From: Alphaproteobacteria bacterium
Lineage (GTDB): Bacteria > Pseudomonadota > Alphaproteobacteria > Micavibrionales > Micavibrionaceae
Direction of reading: 5' to 3'
DNA: 64,000 nt
NCBI GenBank assembly: GCA_016699735.1
Contig: CP065008.1
Coordinates: 1,178,001-1,242,000 of the forward strand
A program made the position numbers and the translations under genes. Shown here in pieces: positions 35,073-43,273 of this stretch. The notes beneath the pieces are model-generated. The model had not been told where the DNA came from. It did no database searches and worked only from the letters and a program-made list of their open reading frames with translations. Position 1 is the first letter of the stretch. The number at the start of each line of letters is the position of its first letter.

Positions 35073-36200
35073 TCACCTCTTCCGCTGCAAAACCCTGATC
35101 TCGAATTTGCCCGTCTTCTCGTTTCGCTTGTGATAATAAAGCATCGTCTCATCGGCGCTCAGCGCCGGAGCTTCCGCAAACCCCGTAATCACGGCGATCA
35201 CCTCCGGCTCCCCGAATGCGCTGTCCTTATTCGTGCGCTTGGCGACAAGGCTCTGGAAGATCAGACCGGGCAGCAGCCGCGTATAGAAAATTTCCTTCTC
35301 GTCCCGTGAAATAGAGGCCGCGTAGACGACCTTATCCTTGTTCAGCGTCGCAAAAATCTTCGCCGAGTCCTCCTGCGGCACAAATGAATCGCCGTCTTTC
35401 TTCGCATAAAAGAAATAGGATTCCACCGGAACACTGCCCTCGAAATGCGTCTGCGTGGAATAAAGCGTCCGCCCGTCTGCGCTGATCTCGATATCCATAT
35501 TCAGCCAGCCAAGTTTTCCGAGCGCCAGACGGTCGTGCGGAACGATCTCCTCCACGGCCCCGTCCTTGAAAATTCCGCTATAAACTGTGGTCTTGTTAAA
35601 AAATCCGTATTTATGCGCCGACATAAAGAAAAACCGCCCGTGATCGTCCATGCTCGGCACGCCGTCCACATATGAACTATTGACGTTCTCGATCTCGCCC
35701 TGAAAAGCGAAAGTCGTGTCGTCCACCCGCTTCGCCCAGAACATATCCTTTTCCTTATCGGCGATTTTATCATCGTTAAAGAAAAGATACGCCCCGTCGC
35801 GGGAAATAAACGGCTCCATCGCATCGCCGCTATAGCCATTGATCGTCACAACCTGATCGTGACTCCAATCGGTATTGACGGGAGTGTCGGGCAGGGCGGT
35901 TTTGTCACCATCCCCGCACGGCGTTTGTGCAAACCACGCCAGAATCTCGTCCAGAAGTGCATCGGCCTCATCCAGCTTCCCCGCATCGCCCAGCGGCTTG
36001 ACCTGCTGGATTTTCGGCATGATCGCCTCGACGGAGCAGCCTTTCCCCGCCCGTTCCTGAAGAAGAGAAAGCGTCTTATCGCCTTTGGCTTTGACCGCAA
36101 ACGGGTTGACCGCGAACGCCGCGCCGGACACAAGACACAAAAAAGCGGCCCCGATCAGGCCGCTCTTGATAATTTTTCCATAAAGCTGCATGAGGATCAC
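35073..36200 (-). CDS. Periplasmic PD40/WD40-like beta-propeller protein
   Basis: 375 residues with an N-terminal signal peptide (LIGAAFLCLVSGAAFA). A helical segment of about 80 residues comes first, then beta-propeller blades of the TolB/PD40 type: EPFISRDGAYLFFNDD, GVPSMDDHGRFFFMSAHK, DIEISADGRTLYSTQTHF, AASISRDEKEIFYTR and APALSADETMLYYHKR. The start GTG 36200 overlaps the stop of the upstream ATPase inhibitor gene (GTGA), which suggests coupling; ATG 36191 three codons in is an alternative. It has no catalytic motif, so a binding or scaffold role is likely. Confidence 0.7.
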   Translation of the reverse strand: MILMQLYGKIIKSGLIGAAFLCLVSGAAFAVNPFAVKAKGDKTLSLLQERAGKGCSVEAIMPKIQQVKPLGDAGKLDEADALLDEILAWFAQTPCGDGDKTALPDTPVNTDWSHDQVVTINGYSGDAMEPFISRDGAYLFFNDDKIADKEKDMFWAKRVDDTTFAFQGEIENVNSSYVDGVPSMDDHGRFFFMSAHKYGFFNKTTVYSGIFKDGAVEEIVPHDRLALGKLGWLNMDIEISADGRTLYSTQTHFEGSVPVESYFFYAKKDGDSFVPQEDSAKIFATLNKDKVVYAASISRDEKEIFYTRLLPGLIFQSLVAKRTNKDSAFGEPEVIAVITGFAEAPALSADETMLYYHKRNEKTGKFEIRVLQRKR

Positions 36201-36517
36201 GAATTCTGGATTTGCTTGCGCGCCTCGGCCAAGGCCTTGTCCAGTTCGACATTCATCAGATGGTCGGAAATCTCGACGCCCTTATCCTGAAAATCCTTGC
36301 GAACCTTGCGGAGGATATCTTCAAACCCGGCTTCCTCCAGATTCGCGGCAACAACCGATTGCGCGTAAGCCGTGGCGGCATCGCCCGTGATCCCCAGCTT
36401 TTCAGCGGCCCACAGGCCGAACAGCTTGGAGGTGCGGGCCTCCACGGCGAAATCCACCTTTTCCTGGTGCGCGAATTTTCTCTCAAAAGCTTGTTCTCTG
36501 TCATCGAAAGTGGTCAT
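36197..36517 (-). CDS. F1-ATPase inhibitor subunit zeta (DUF1476)
   Basis: 106-residue all-helical protein beginning MTTFDDREQAFERKFAHQEK. The FDDRE-x-AFE-x-KFAH signature and KLFGLWAAEKLG identify the DUF1476 family, the alphaproteobacterial zeta subunit that blocks ATP hydrolysis by F1FO-ATP synthase through its N-terminal segment. The family is confined to alphaproteobacteria, so it supports the taxonomic placement. It lies divergent from purC and overlaps the propeller gene by 4 bases. Confidence 0.93.
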   Translation of the reverse strand: MTTFDDREQAFERKFAHQEKVDFAVEARTSKLFGLWAAEKLGITGDAATAYAQSVVAANLEEAGFEDILRKVRKDFQDKGVEISDHLMNVELDKALAEARKQIQNS

Positions 36518-36665
36518 AAGCGGCTCTCCAGCAGTAAAAAACCAACAAAAACGTGTGTCGGGCTATTTCTACCATTTGAATCCTCTGAAATCCATTGTTA
36601 TATGAAGGGGCGCAGCCCGGAAGAATACGGCAAAGATATCAGGAGAGAAGGACAAAGGTCGCACA

Positions 36666-37517
36666 ATGGCACCACGTAAAAAGAAACTCTACGAAGGCAA
36701 GGCCAAGATTTTGTTCGAGGGGCCGGACCCCGGCACGGTCATTCAGCACTTCAAGGACGACGCCACCGCCCTGAACGGAAAGAAACACGCGATTATCGCG
36801 GGCAAGGGCGTGCTGAACAACCGCATCTCCGCCCATATCATGACGCGGCTGGAGGGGGCGGGGATCCCGACCCATTTCCTGCGCTCGATCAACGCCCGCG
36901 AACAGCTCGTCCGCGCCGTGGACATCATCCCCATCGAACTCGTCGTCCGCAACATCGCCGCCGGTTCGCTCTGCAAGCGTCTGGGCATCAAGGAGGGCGC
37001 GGTTCTCGGCCGCCCCCTGATCGAATTTTATTACAAGAACGACGAACTGAACGACCCGATGATCAGCGAGGATCATATCATCACCTTCGGGTGGGCGGAT
37101 ACCTACGAGCTGGAGGAAATGGTGGCCATGGCCTGGCGCGTGAACGACTACCTCAACGGCTTCTTCGCGGGCCTTGGTGTCATGCTAGTCGATTTCAAGC
37201 TGGAATTCGGACGGCTGTGGGGCGAACACGGCGAACTCTACATCCTCCTCGCTGACGAAATCTCGCCGGATAATTGCCGCCTCTGGGATGAAAAGACCAG
37301 GGAGAAAATGGACAAGGATCGTTTTCGTCTCGATCTCCCCGATCAGGTGAAGGGCTACCATTACATCGCCGAACGCCTCGGCCTCGTGCCGCAGGATATC
37401 ATGAGCGGCGGCAGCCTCGATGAGACGATGGCCGACAAGCTCTCCCTGATCGAGAACGAATTCTCCCAGCAACGCCGCCTGCGCGAACTCAACCCGGGGA
37501 AACCGAGGAAGGCTTAA
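36666..37517 (+). CDS. purC: Phosphoribosylaminoimidazole-succinocarboxamide synthase
   Basis: SAICAR synthetase of de novo purine synthesis: ATP, CAIR and aspartate give SAICAR. 283 residues. Signature parts: KKKLYEGKAKILFEG at the N-terminus (ATP loop), DDATALNGKK, the family motif VVRNIAAGSLCKRLG, and the second signature LVDFKLEFGRLWG. The C-terminal 40 residues (RLGLVPQDIMSGGS... RRLRELNPGKPRKA) extend past the ~240-residue minimal enzyme, as in the longer alphaproteobacterial type. It is transcribed divergently from the zeta subunit gene. Confidence 0.96.
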   Translation: MAPRKKKLYEGKAKILFEGPDPGTVIQHFKDDATALNGKKHAIIAGKGVLNNRISAHIMTRLEGAGIPTHFLRSINAREQLVRAVDIIPIELVVRNIAAGSLCKRLGIKEGAVLGRPLIEFYYKNDELNDPMISEDHIITFGWADTYELEEMVAMAWRVNDYLNGFFAGLGVMLVDFKLEFGRLWGEHGELYILLADEISPDNCRLWDEKTREKMDKDRFRLDLPDQVKGYHYIAERLGLVPQDIMSGGSLDETMADKLSLIENEFSQQRRLRELNPGKPRKA

Positions 37518-37587
37518 GTGGAAAAGGTCGAGGCTAATTAGATATTTACAAGCCCATGTAAAAAAATAGCTTATACAGGCTCTAACT

Positions 37588-38061
37588 ATGGAATTAATTG
37601 TTGTCGATGATGTTTCTGAAAAACAGATAAAAAAAATTATTAGCGATAGCGTGGGTAATACTTTTCCATACCAATTTGTAACTGGTGAGATTGAGCAGTC
37701 TTATACTGGTAGACCCTTTCTAATTTCAATTACACCTAAGGATAAATATATAAAAATAATAACTAGCCTTGAAAATGGTTGGCCTTTTTTAGGGAGTGTT
37801 ATTGAGGCAAATGAATTCACTGCCATGAAGATTCGCTATTTTGAAGACTCTTTGTCCGCGTTTTACAGATGGGAAAAGGGCGTTTGTGTTCGAATATTGT
37901 ATGCTCTTAAAGACGACAAGTGGGTGTGGTATTCGAAAGGAGAGGTCCAGAAATGGGAGAAACCCTCTAATTATGAAAAAAGAATTATTAAGAAAAGGCT
38001 TACAAAAGACATGCTAATAAGCTATCTCAGTGCTTGCGGTTATAATGAAATTATTAATTAG
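37588..38061 (+). CDS. Hypothetical protein, AT-rich island
   Basis: 157 residues in a stretch of markedly lower GC than the genes on either side, so probably acquired by transfer. The predicted protein is alpha/beta, without signal or membrane segment, and has many aromatic residues (e.g. GWPFLGSVIEANEF, YFEDSLSAFYRWEKG, DDKWVWYSKGEVQKW). I do not recognise the family. ATG 37588 has no strong ribosome binding site. It stands alone and is followed by a palindromic repeat. Confidence 0.6.
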   Translation: MELIVVDDVSEKQIKKIISDSVGNTFPYQFVTGEIEQSYTGRPFLISITPKDKYIKIITSLENGWPFLGSVIEANEFTAMKIRYFEDSLSAFYRWEKGVCVRILYALKDDKWVWYSKGEVQKWEKPSNYEKRIIKKRLTKDMLISYLSACGYNEIIN

Positions 38062-38130
38062 CAATTATTTAAAAGAAAAATTCTTCTAACTTAATTCTTG
38101 AGATGGACAACAACAATCCGCCCCCTTTTA

Positions 38131-38154
38131 GCATCCCCGCGAAAGCGGGGATCC
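38131..38154. repeat. 24-bp GC-rich palindromic repeat
   Basis: Copy of the host palindrome (GCATCCCCGC-N4-GCGGGGATCC) between two low-GC hypothetical genes, just before the next start codon. Confidence 0.8.
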
Positions 38155-38179
38155 AGAAAACTCTGGAGAGTTTAAAAAG

Positions 38180-38557
38180 ATGCTCACGATCAAGGACATA
38201 AACAAACTTCTGGCTTTGCACAGGTTTATTGCGGAAACGAAGTTCATCGCAAGTATGGATAATCCTGTAGGAGATGGAGGCGGGTATATAGCTGATATCG
38301 CAAGAGAAAATTTACAAGCAATTATTGAGTTTTATGAGAGCAATAATAAACAAGATGATGCTAATTCTTGGAAAGAATGGATGATTCTGACCAAGAAATC
38401 AGTGGCATATAAGCGAATTCTTGAGCGAATTAAATTACAGGATCGCTGGCATTCATTTGATGAAGAAAGAAGAAAAAAAATATTGTTGGAGTGGGCGGCG
38501 CCTTATGAAGTTAGCGACAGCCTGTTGGCAGAAATGCTGAACATGATAGAGAATTAA
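38180..38557 (+). CDS. Hypothetical helical protein
   Basis: 125 residues, almost entirely helical and charged (e.g. IKDINKLLALHRFIAETKF, NLQAIIEFYESNNKQDDAN, ERRKKILLEWAAPYEVSD). No membrane segment or signal. The GGAGAG ribosome site 9-13 bases before ATG 38180 is good. GC is lower than average, as in the preceding gene. I do not recognise the family. Confidence 0.6.
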   Translation: MLTIKDINKLLALHRFIAETKFIASMDNPVGDGGGYIADIARENLQAIIEFYESNNKQDDANSWKEWMILTKKSVAYKRILERIKLQDRWHSFDEERRKKILLEWAAPYEVSDSLLAEMLNMIEN

Positions 38558-38715
38558 CGACAGGGCCAAACAGAGCAAGGCAGAGACCATACGCACGGAA
38601 ATCTCTGTCTATCTCTGTAGTTAAATAAAAAATGGATTCCCGCCTTCGCCGGAATGACAGGATGAAGCACAGGCGCATTAAAAATAACCCTACGGCACTA
38701 ACCGTGCCGAAAACC

Positions 38716-39360
38716 CTAACCTTTATAGTGCTCCAACAGCCTGAGCAGATCGTGCTCGACTGAGGAAGCCTGTCCGCCGGATACCGCAGACCTGTCTCCG
38801 CTCGTTCCCGCCGGCATGGAAATCGTGAACATCTCTCTTTCTGCTTTTCTCAATTCTCCTCGCGTGGGCGTCCAGTCACCCAGTCCGGCCTGCTGCTTGA
38901 TACGATCAATCGTCTGAGGCGACGCCAGCCAGCCGAGCTGATGCCCGAGCCTGTGTTCAAGGGCGGCCTGTGCAATCCTGTCCTTATAGCCGGGAATTTT
39001 CTGGAAGCCGGCATCGTCATTGCCGCTGCTAAGAAGACCGTGAAGGCTTAGATAGTAATGGATATCATCGGCATTGAATCCGGAAACCACGCCGTGCAGG
39101 AAATCCTGAATCGCTTGCGGCGATGTCCGGTCAAGCGGTATCCGTTCCAGCCCCGATCCGGGATTAAGCGCGAGTGTTTCATCAACCATCTGATAGAGAC
39201 GATTCTGCGCGGCAGCATCCCAGACATTAACTAAAGAATGAAAAGAAGATTCCGGCCGCGTGTTCTCAGGCTGAAGATCCTCAGGCAGCACATAAGAATA
39301 AGAAATCCCGGTCATTCCGGTTTCTTGTTCAAACGCATGAGCGGGCAGGGTTTCTTTCAT
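38716..39360 (-). CDS. Hypothetical protein
   Basis: 214 residues, soluble, mostly helical, with a Ser/Gly-rich linker near the C-terminus. Visible landmarks are LHGVVSGFNADDIHYYLSLHGLL and LEHRLGHQLGWLASPQTIDRI. No signal peptide. It follows nadK on the same strand with a 43-base gap. I do not recognise the family; codon use is like the resident genes. Confidence 0.55.
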   Translation of the reverse strand: MKETLPAHAFEQETGMTGISYSYVLPEDLQPENTRPESSFHSLVNVWDAAAQNRLYQMVDETLALNPGSGLERIPLDRTSPQAIQDFLHGVVSGFNADDIHYYLSLHGLLSSGNDDAGFQKIPGYKDRIAQAALEHRLGHQLGWLASPQTIDRIKQQAGLGDWTPTRGELRKAEREMFTISMPAGTSGDRSAVSGGQASSVEHDLLRLLEHYKG

Positions 39361-39403
39361 AGCAAGATTATATATGGAAAAAACAGGAACAGCAAAAAGT
39401 CAA

Positions 39404-40162
39404 TTAAGGCGCAAACTGCTCCTGGAAAATCCGCTCCTCAAGGTGATTGTCAGGGTCGAACAGCAAAGTCTGCGAAATCTCCCGGTACTCGCGGATATCC
39501 ACCGTCACCACATCGCGGATTTCCTTATAATCCGCCGAGGCGCTGACCGGCCGCTCGTGCGGGCGGATCACCTCGAACCGCACGCGGCTTGTATTGGGAA
39601 TCAAAGCGCCGGGCCACCGCCGCGGGCGGAACGCGCTGATCGGCGTCAGGGGGAGAACATTCGCTCCCAAAGGAACAATCGGACCGGAGGCCGAGGAATT
39701 ATAGGCCGTGCTGCCCACCGGCGTGGACAGCATGATCCCGTCGCAGACCAGTAACGGCAACCGCACCTCGTCATTCACGAAAATCATCAGCTTGGCGGTA
39801 TTGTGCGTCTCCCGCAACAGCGAGACTTCATTGAACGCGAGTTCCGTATAAACCTTCCCGTGCTTGTCCGAAGCATCCATCCGCAGCGGGTGAATCGTGT
39901 AGGGCCGCGCCGCCGCGATCCGCTCGGGCAGATCCTTCTTCCGGTGCTCGTTCAGCAAAAACCCCAGCGTACCAAGATTAAGCCCATAGATCGGAATGTT
40001 GATCGTGATGAAAGAGTGCAGGGAGTGAAGCATCGTTCCGTCGCCGCCAAGCACGACCAGAACATCCGCCTCCTCGATAGGGACATTCCCGTATTTTTTT
40101 GTGTATTCCTCCAGAGCGGCCTGCGCCTGCGCTTTCTCTGAGGCATGAAAACACATTTTCAT
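39404..40162 (-). CDS. nadK: NAD kinase
   Basis: Phosphorylates NAD+ to NADP+. 252 residues. The kinase motif GGDGT lies at residues 39-43, followed by GLNLGTLGFLL, the conserved NE (111-112) and a substrate-site block DGIMLSTPVGSTAYNSSASG. The C-terminal part is shorter than in the larger enterobacterial form, as is common in alphaproteobacteria. It is 45 bases downstream of the HTH-orotate phosphoribosyltransferase gene, so the two probably share a transcript. Confidence 0.95.
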   Translation of the reverse strand: MKMCFHASEKAQAQAALEEYTKKYGNVPIEEADVLVVLGGDGTMLHSLHSFITINIPIYGLNLGTLGFLLNEHRKKDLPERIAAARPYTIHPLRMDASDKHGKVYTELAFNEVSLLRETHNTAKLMIFVNDEVRLPLLVCDGIMLSTPVGSTAYNSSASGPIVPLGANVLPLTPISAFRPRRWPGALIPNTSRVRFEVIRPHERPVSASADYKEIRDVVTVDIREYREISQTLLFDPDNHLEERIFQEQFAP

Positions 40163-40207
40163 GCCGCGCCCCCGAAGAGCGCCGTGCGAGGGTCGATACG
40201 CACGGCT

Positions 40208-41131
40208 TTACCCATGACGGGCCTGCCATCCGTTCGGATCGTCGAGGAAGGATTCAACGGACGACAGCGTCGCCTTGTCGAAATGACCGCCTTTCCGTGC
40301 GGCCTCCAGAACCTCCCACCACGTCGTGAGCGCATGGAGCGTAATCCCCATCTCCCGCATATTGGTTTCGCTCTGCGGAAAGATGCCGTAATGGAAAACG
40401 ACGAACGCGTGTTCCACAATAGCCCCGGCATTCCGCAGCGCATTGACGAAGGTGATCTTGCTGCCCCCGTCGGTCTGTAAATCCTCGACCAGCAGCACCC
40501 GCGGCGCCCGTCCGGATTCCATTTGCTCGGGCAGAACGCCCTCGACCTGGGCCATGCGTCCGTAACCCTTCGGCTCCTTGCGGACATAAATCATCGGCTT
40601 CTCCAGCCGCTCGGCGATAAAAGCGCCGTAGGGAATGCCCGCCGTCTCGCCGCCCGCGACGATGTCGATATCGGCAAGGTCGAGATTCTGACGGATCAGC
40701 CACGCGCCGTGATCCATCAGCATCTTGCGCTCGGCCACGAACGAGATCAAACGGCGGCAGTCAATATAAACCGGGCTTTTCTTTCCGGATTTCAGCGTGA
40801 AGGGTTCGGTCGCGTTGAACAGAACGGACTGCGTGGACAAAAGCGCAGCGGCGGCCTCCAGCGCAACCGCCTTGCGCGTCAGTTTTTTTCCATCCAGTTC
40901 CGGCGCATCGACCAGAGCGATGAAATCCGACATCGTGGAATTCGTAACGGAAAGAACCTTCGAGAGACTCTCGGTGGAGGGCCATCGCGGTTTTCCGTCC
41001 GGGCTGTGCCGCTTGCTTTTGTTAAAGGAGGTGGGGTCCAGCCCGGCCAGCCGCGCCAGCCCCGAGGCCGAATACCCCTTCGACGCCGCCAGGCGGTCGA
41101 GTCCAATCCATATCTGCGTATGCGTAAACAT
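40208..41131 (-). CDS. pyrE: Orotate phosphoribosyltransferase with N-terminal HTH domain
   Basis: 307 residues. Residues 1-75 are a helix-turn-helix domain of the kind found at the start of alphaproteobacterial S24/LexA-like repressors (ASGLARLAGLDPTSFNKSKR at 22-41, then WPSTESLSKVL). Residues 85-307 are orotate phosphoribosyltransferase, which makes OMP in pyrimidine synthesis: SPVYIDCRRLISF, AGGETAGIPYG and the PRPP loop VLLVEDLQTDGG (212-223). The frame is continuous; an internal ATG at 40933 (Met67) has no ribosome binding site. A stand-alone enzyme is about 220 residues, so this is a true fusion or a misjoined pair. It could be a DNA-binding, metabolite-sensing enzyme. Confidence 0.88.
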   Translation of the reverse strand: MFTHTQIWIGLDRLAASKGYSASGLARLAGLDPTSFNKSKRHSPDGKPRWPSTESLSKVLSVTNSTMSDFIALVDAPELDGKKLTRKAVALEAAAALLSTQSVLFNATEPFTLKSGKKSPVYIDCRRLISFVAERKMLMDHGAWLIRQNLDLADIDIVAGGETAGIPYGAFIAERLEKPMIYVRKEPKGYGRMAQVEGVLPEQMESGRAPRVLLVEDLQTDGGSKITFVNALRNAGAIVEHAFVVFHYGIFPQSETNMREMGITLHALTTWWEVLEAARKGGHFDKATLSSVESFLDDPNGWQARHG

Positions 41132-41201
41132 GATAGGATAATAGTCCCATTTTATGAAGAAAACGTAAATAGGAAGAAAATGCTAAAAAAAAATGACAGC
41201 G

Positions 41202-42548
41202 TCAGCGAAGCAAAGCCATGACCTCTTTCTTGAGTCTGATTCCGGGCTTGTAGATTGAATCGCGGCCTTGTTTCGACTTAAAAAGAAGACCTCTCCCCAC
41301 TAAATCTTCCAAGTCTTTGCGCGCAGTCAGGTAGCTGACATTATAACGTTCTTGGTGATTTCGGATCATCATGATTTTCTCCCTTCCGAGATGGAAATCC
41401 TGAATAAGCGCAATCTGCCTGGAATTGAGGGGAGTGTCGGCTTTTTGCTCAAGGATAACGGCTCTAAAATCTTCAAACTCCTGTTTCTTATTGTCGGCGT
41501 ACTCATGCATACGCTTGAGCGCATCACGCGTGGCTCTCGCCTGATGAAGGAAAAAATAGGTTAAATCCCCGTCCGCTGTTTCCGAAAAAAGAAACGCCTT
41601 ATAATAGGAAACAGGCGCGTCCGCGATCACGCTTGAGATAGAGGTATATTCCATCAGCCAGTAGCCGGCCTTGAGCATGAACCAGTAAAACAAGGCCCGC
41701 GCCGTCCGGCCGTTCCCGTCCACGAAAGGATGATCAAAGGCCAGCATGAAATGGAGGGTCATCGCCTTCAGCAGAGGGTGACAGTAGGACAGATCGTCAC
41801 CCGCAGCATTGGCAAAATCGCAAAGAGCCTGCAACCGCTCCGGTAGGAATTGGGCGGGGGGAGGCGTATGCAGGATCGTATTGGTGGGTTCGTACACCAC
41901 CTCGACCCTGTCGGCATCGGTTCTCAGCCGCCCCGAGCCAGAAGCATCGTCCAAAGTGCCTTCGGTCATGATTTTATGCAGTTCTAGGATATGGCCGATC
42001 GTAAGGTTTTCTCCGACAATTTCTTTGACGAACTCCATACCCATGTAATTGTTTAAGACCATCTTCTCGTCGCGTGTTTGCGGGGCACGATTCTCAAAAA
42101 TCATTTTTTTCGCCCTGTCGCGTGTAGTGACCGCGCCCTCGATAAAGGAACTGGAAAAAGGCTCCTCCGCCAGGGAGCGCCGCATATAGCGGCGACCGTC
42201 TTCGGCGGTGAGGCCGTGCGATGCTCCAAGAACGCCGCCGGCATTCATATCGACAAATTGCAGCAGGGCTTTTAGTTCTGGCGGCTCTGCAAAGAAAAAT
42301 TTGGTCTTCTTTCCGTCATCGAAGGGCACAGATTGGGAGGATGAGCCTCTTCTGGCAATAGACATCCCAAGCCACCACTCTTCAAGAGAAAGGTCATCCG
42401 GCGGTGTTTTATGGCGTATTTGGTCCCAGTGCAGATATCTACCTTCTGCATCTGTAAGTCTTATGTTTTGGAGGATAATAGGCATCCGTTCTTTCGGAAT
42501 AGCCTCCAAAAGTTGAGAAAAGGTCGGGGCGGAGAGAGGGAGCTTCAA
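41202..42548 (-). CDS. Fic family protein (probable AMP transferase)
   Basis: 448 residues. The Fic catalytic motif HPFVDGNGRTAR is complete at residues 273-284, so it should transfer AMP or a similar moiety from a nucleotide to a target hydroxyl. An autoinhibitory motif of the S-x3-E-G type sits at 133-138 (SSFIEG), N-terminal to the Fic core, as in class II Fic proteins. The C-terminus is a winged-helix-like DNA-binding domain (RYNVSYLTARKDLEDLVGRGLL). Targets cannot be inferred. It stands alone before the phage-type cassette, and a 10-bp inverted repeat that may be its operator lies just upstream. Confidence 0.92.
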   Translation of the reverse strand: MKLPLSAPTFSQLLEAIPKERMPIILQNIRLTDAEGRYLHWDQIRHKTPPDDLSLEEWWLGMSIARRGSSSQSVPFDDGKKTKFFFAEPPELKALLQFVDMNAGGVLGASHGLTAEDGRRYMRRSLAEEPFSSSFIEGAVTTRDRAKKMIFENRAPQTRDEKMVLNNYMGMEFVKEIVGENLTIGHILELHKIMTEGTLDDASGSGRLRTDADRVEVVYEPTNTILHTPPPAQFLPERLQALCDFANAAGDDLSYCHPLLKAMTLHFMLAFDHPFVDGNGRTARALFYWFMLKAGYWLMEYTSISSVIADAPVSYYKAFLFSETADGDLTYFFLHQARATRDALKRMHEYADNKKQEFEDFRAVILEQKADTPLNSRQIALIQDFHLGREKIMMIRNHQERYNVSYLTARKDLEDLVGRGLLFKSKQGRDSIYKPGIRLKKEVMALLR

Positions 42549-42557
42549 ATTTATATC

Positions 42558-42638
42558 CTATAAACGTCACAGAAGTATAAACATTATTATACATACAAAA
42601 CAATAATTTAACATTTATAATCTAAAAAACGTTTATAG
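42558..42638. promoter_or_regulatory. Inverted repeat upstream of fic gene, candidate operator
   Basis: CTATAAACGT at 42558-42567 and its exact reverse complement ACGTTTATAG at 42629-42638, 61 bases apart, in an AT-rich segment. The first arm begins 10 bases upstream of the Fic start codon. The arrangement suggests a looping or dimeric repressor site, possibly autoregulation by the C-terminal winged helix of Fic. Confidence 0.45.
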
Positions 42639-42724
42639 TATATAAAAATAAATCGATCTGGCTCCATAAAAAATTTCAGGAATAATTTCCCATTTTTTTA
42701 CTTGACTCCCGCAAAATTCTCTGG

Positions 42725-42790
42725 CACAAAAGAGAACATAAACAGAACATTTATATCTTCAAAAAGAACAAATAAAGAACACAAAAGAGA
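42725..42790. promoter_or_regulatory. Phased direct repeats before the virion cassette
   Basis: AGAACA occurs at 42733, 42744, 42765 and 42776 (spacings 11, 21, 11), and CACAAAAGAGA at 42725 and 42780 (55 bases apart, five times 11). The array is about one helical turn per step and sits directly upstream of the first cassette gene, so it is a candidate regulator-binding or curved-DNA site. Confidence 0.5.
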
Positions 42791-42799
42791 GCCCGCCCC

Positions 42800-43273
42800 A
42801 TGATTTTCAGCCGCCAGAAATATAGAACCCCGGTCATCCGCGAACGCGAAACCACACCCTTCGACACGGTGGAGGAGGCCTGGTTCTGGTTCGTCGCCGC
42901 GCAGCAGGCGAAGGCCGAAGGCGCACGAATCATCGCGGGGCAGGGTATGGTCGAACGCCCCTGCGAACCGGCCGATATCCTGAAAATCCTCGACCGCCTT
43001 TACCGTCAGCGCGCCCTCGTCATGCCGCACATCCTCGTCCTGCGCTATTATGGCCGCCGCAACATGGCCCCCGACGCCCGCCGCATCAAGGAGGCCCGCG
43101 CCGCCAAACTCTGGCGCGAAGCGATGGACAAGCTCGAACCGGTCCTCGAATCGAAGGGGATACTCAGAAAAAACAGCTGGGTTCTCCGCTACGACCCGCA
43201 GGCCCGCGCCGCCCCGCGCCCTTATGTTCACCCCCCATCGTTCACCCCTTATGAAGGAGTCGCCGCCGAATGA
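42800..43273 (+). CDS. Hypothetical protein at head of virion cassette
   Basis: 157 residues, helical and basic in the second half. The segment RPCEPADILKILDRLYRQR, followed by VLRYYGRRNMAPDARRIKEARAAKLW, looks like a helix-turn-helix or small terminase-like nucleic-acid-binding protein. I recall similar sequences beside podovirus-type portal genes in alphaproteobacteria but cannot name the family. The last four bases overlap the next gene (ATGA at 43270), so the two are coupled. It occupies the position where a terminase gene would be expected. Confidence 0.55.
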   Translation: MIFSRQKYRTPVIRERETTPFDTVEEAWFWFVAAQQAKAEGARIIAGQGMVERPCEPADILKILDRLYRQRALVMPHILVLRYYGRRNMAPDARRIKEARAAKLWREAMDKLEPVLESKGILRKNSWVLRYDPQARAAPRPYVHPPSFTPYEGVAAE

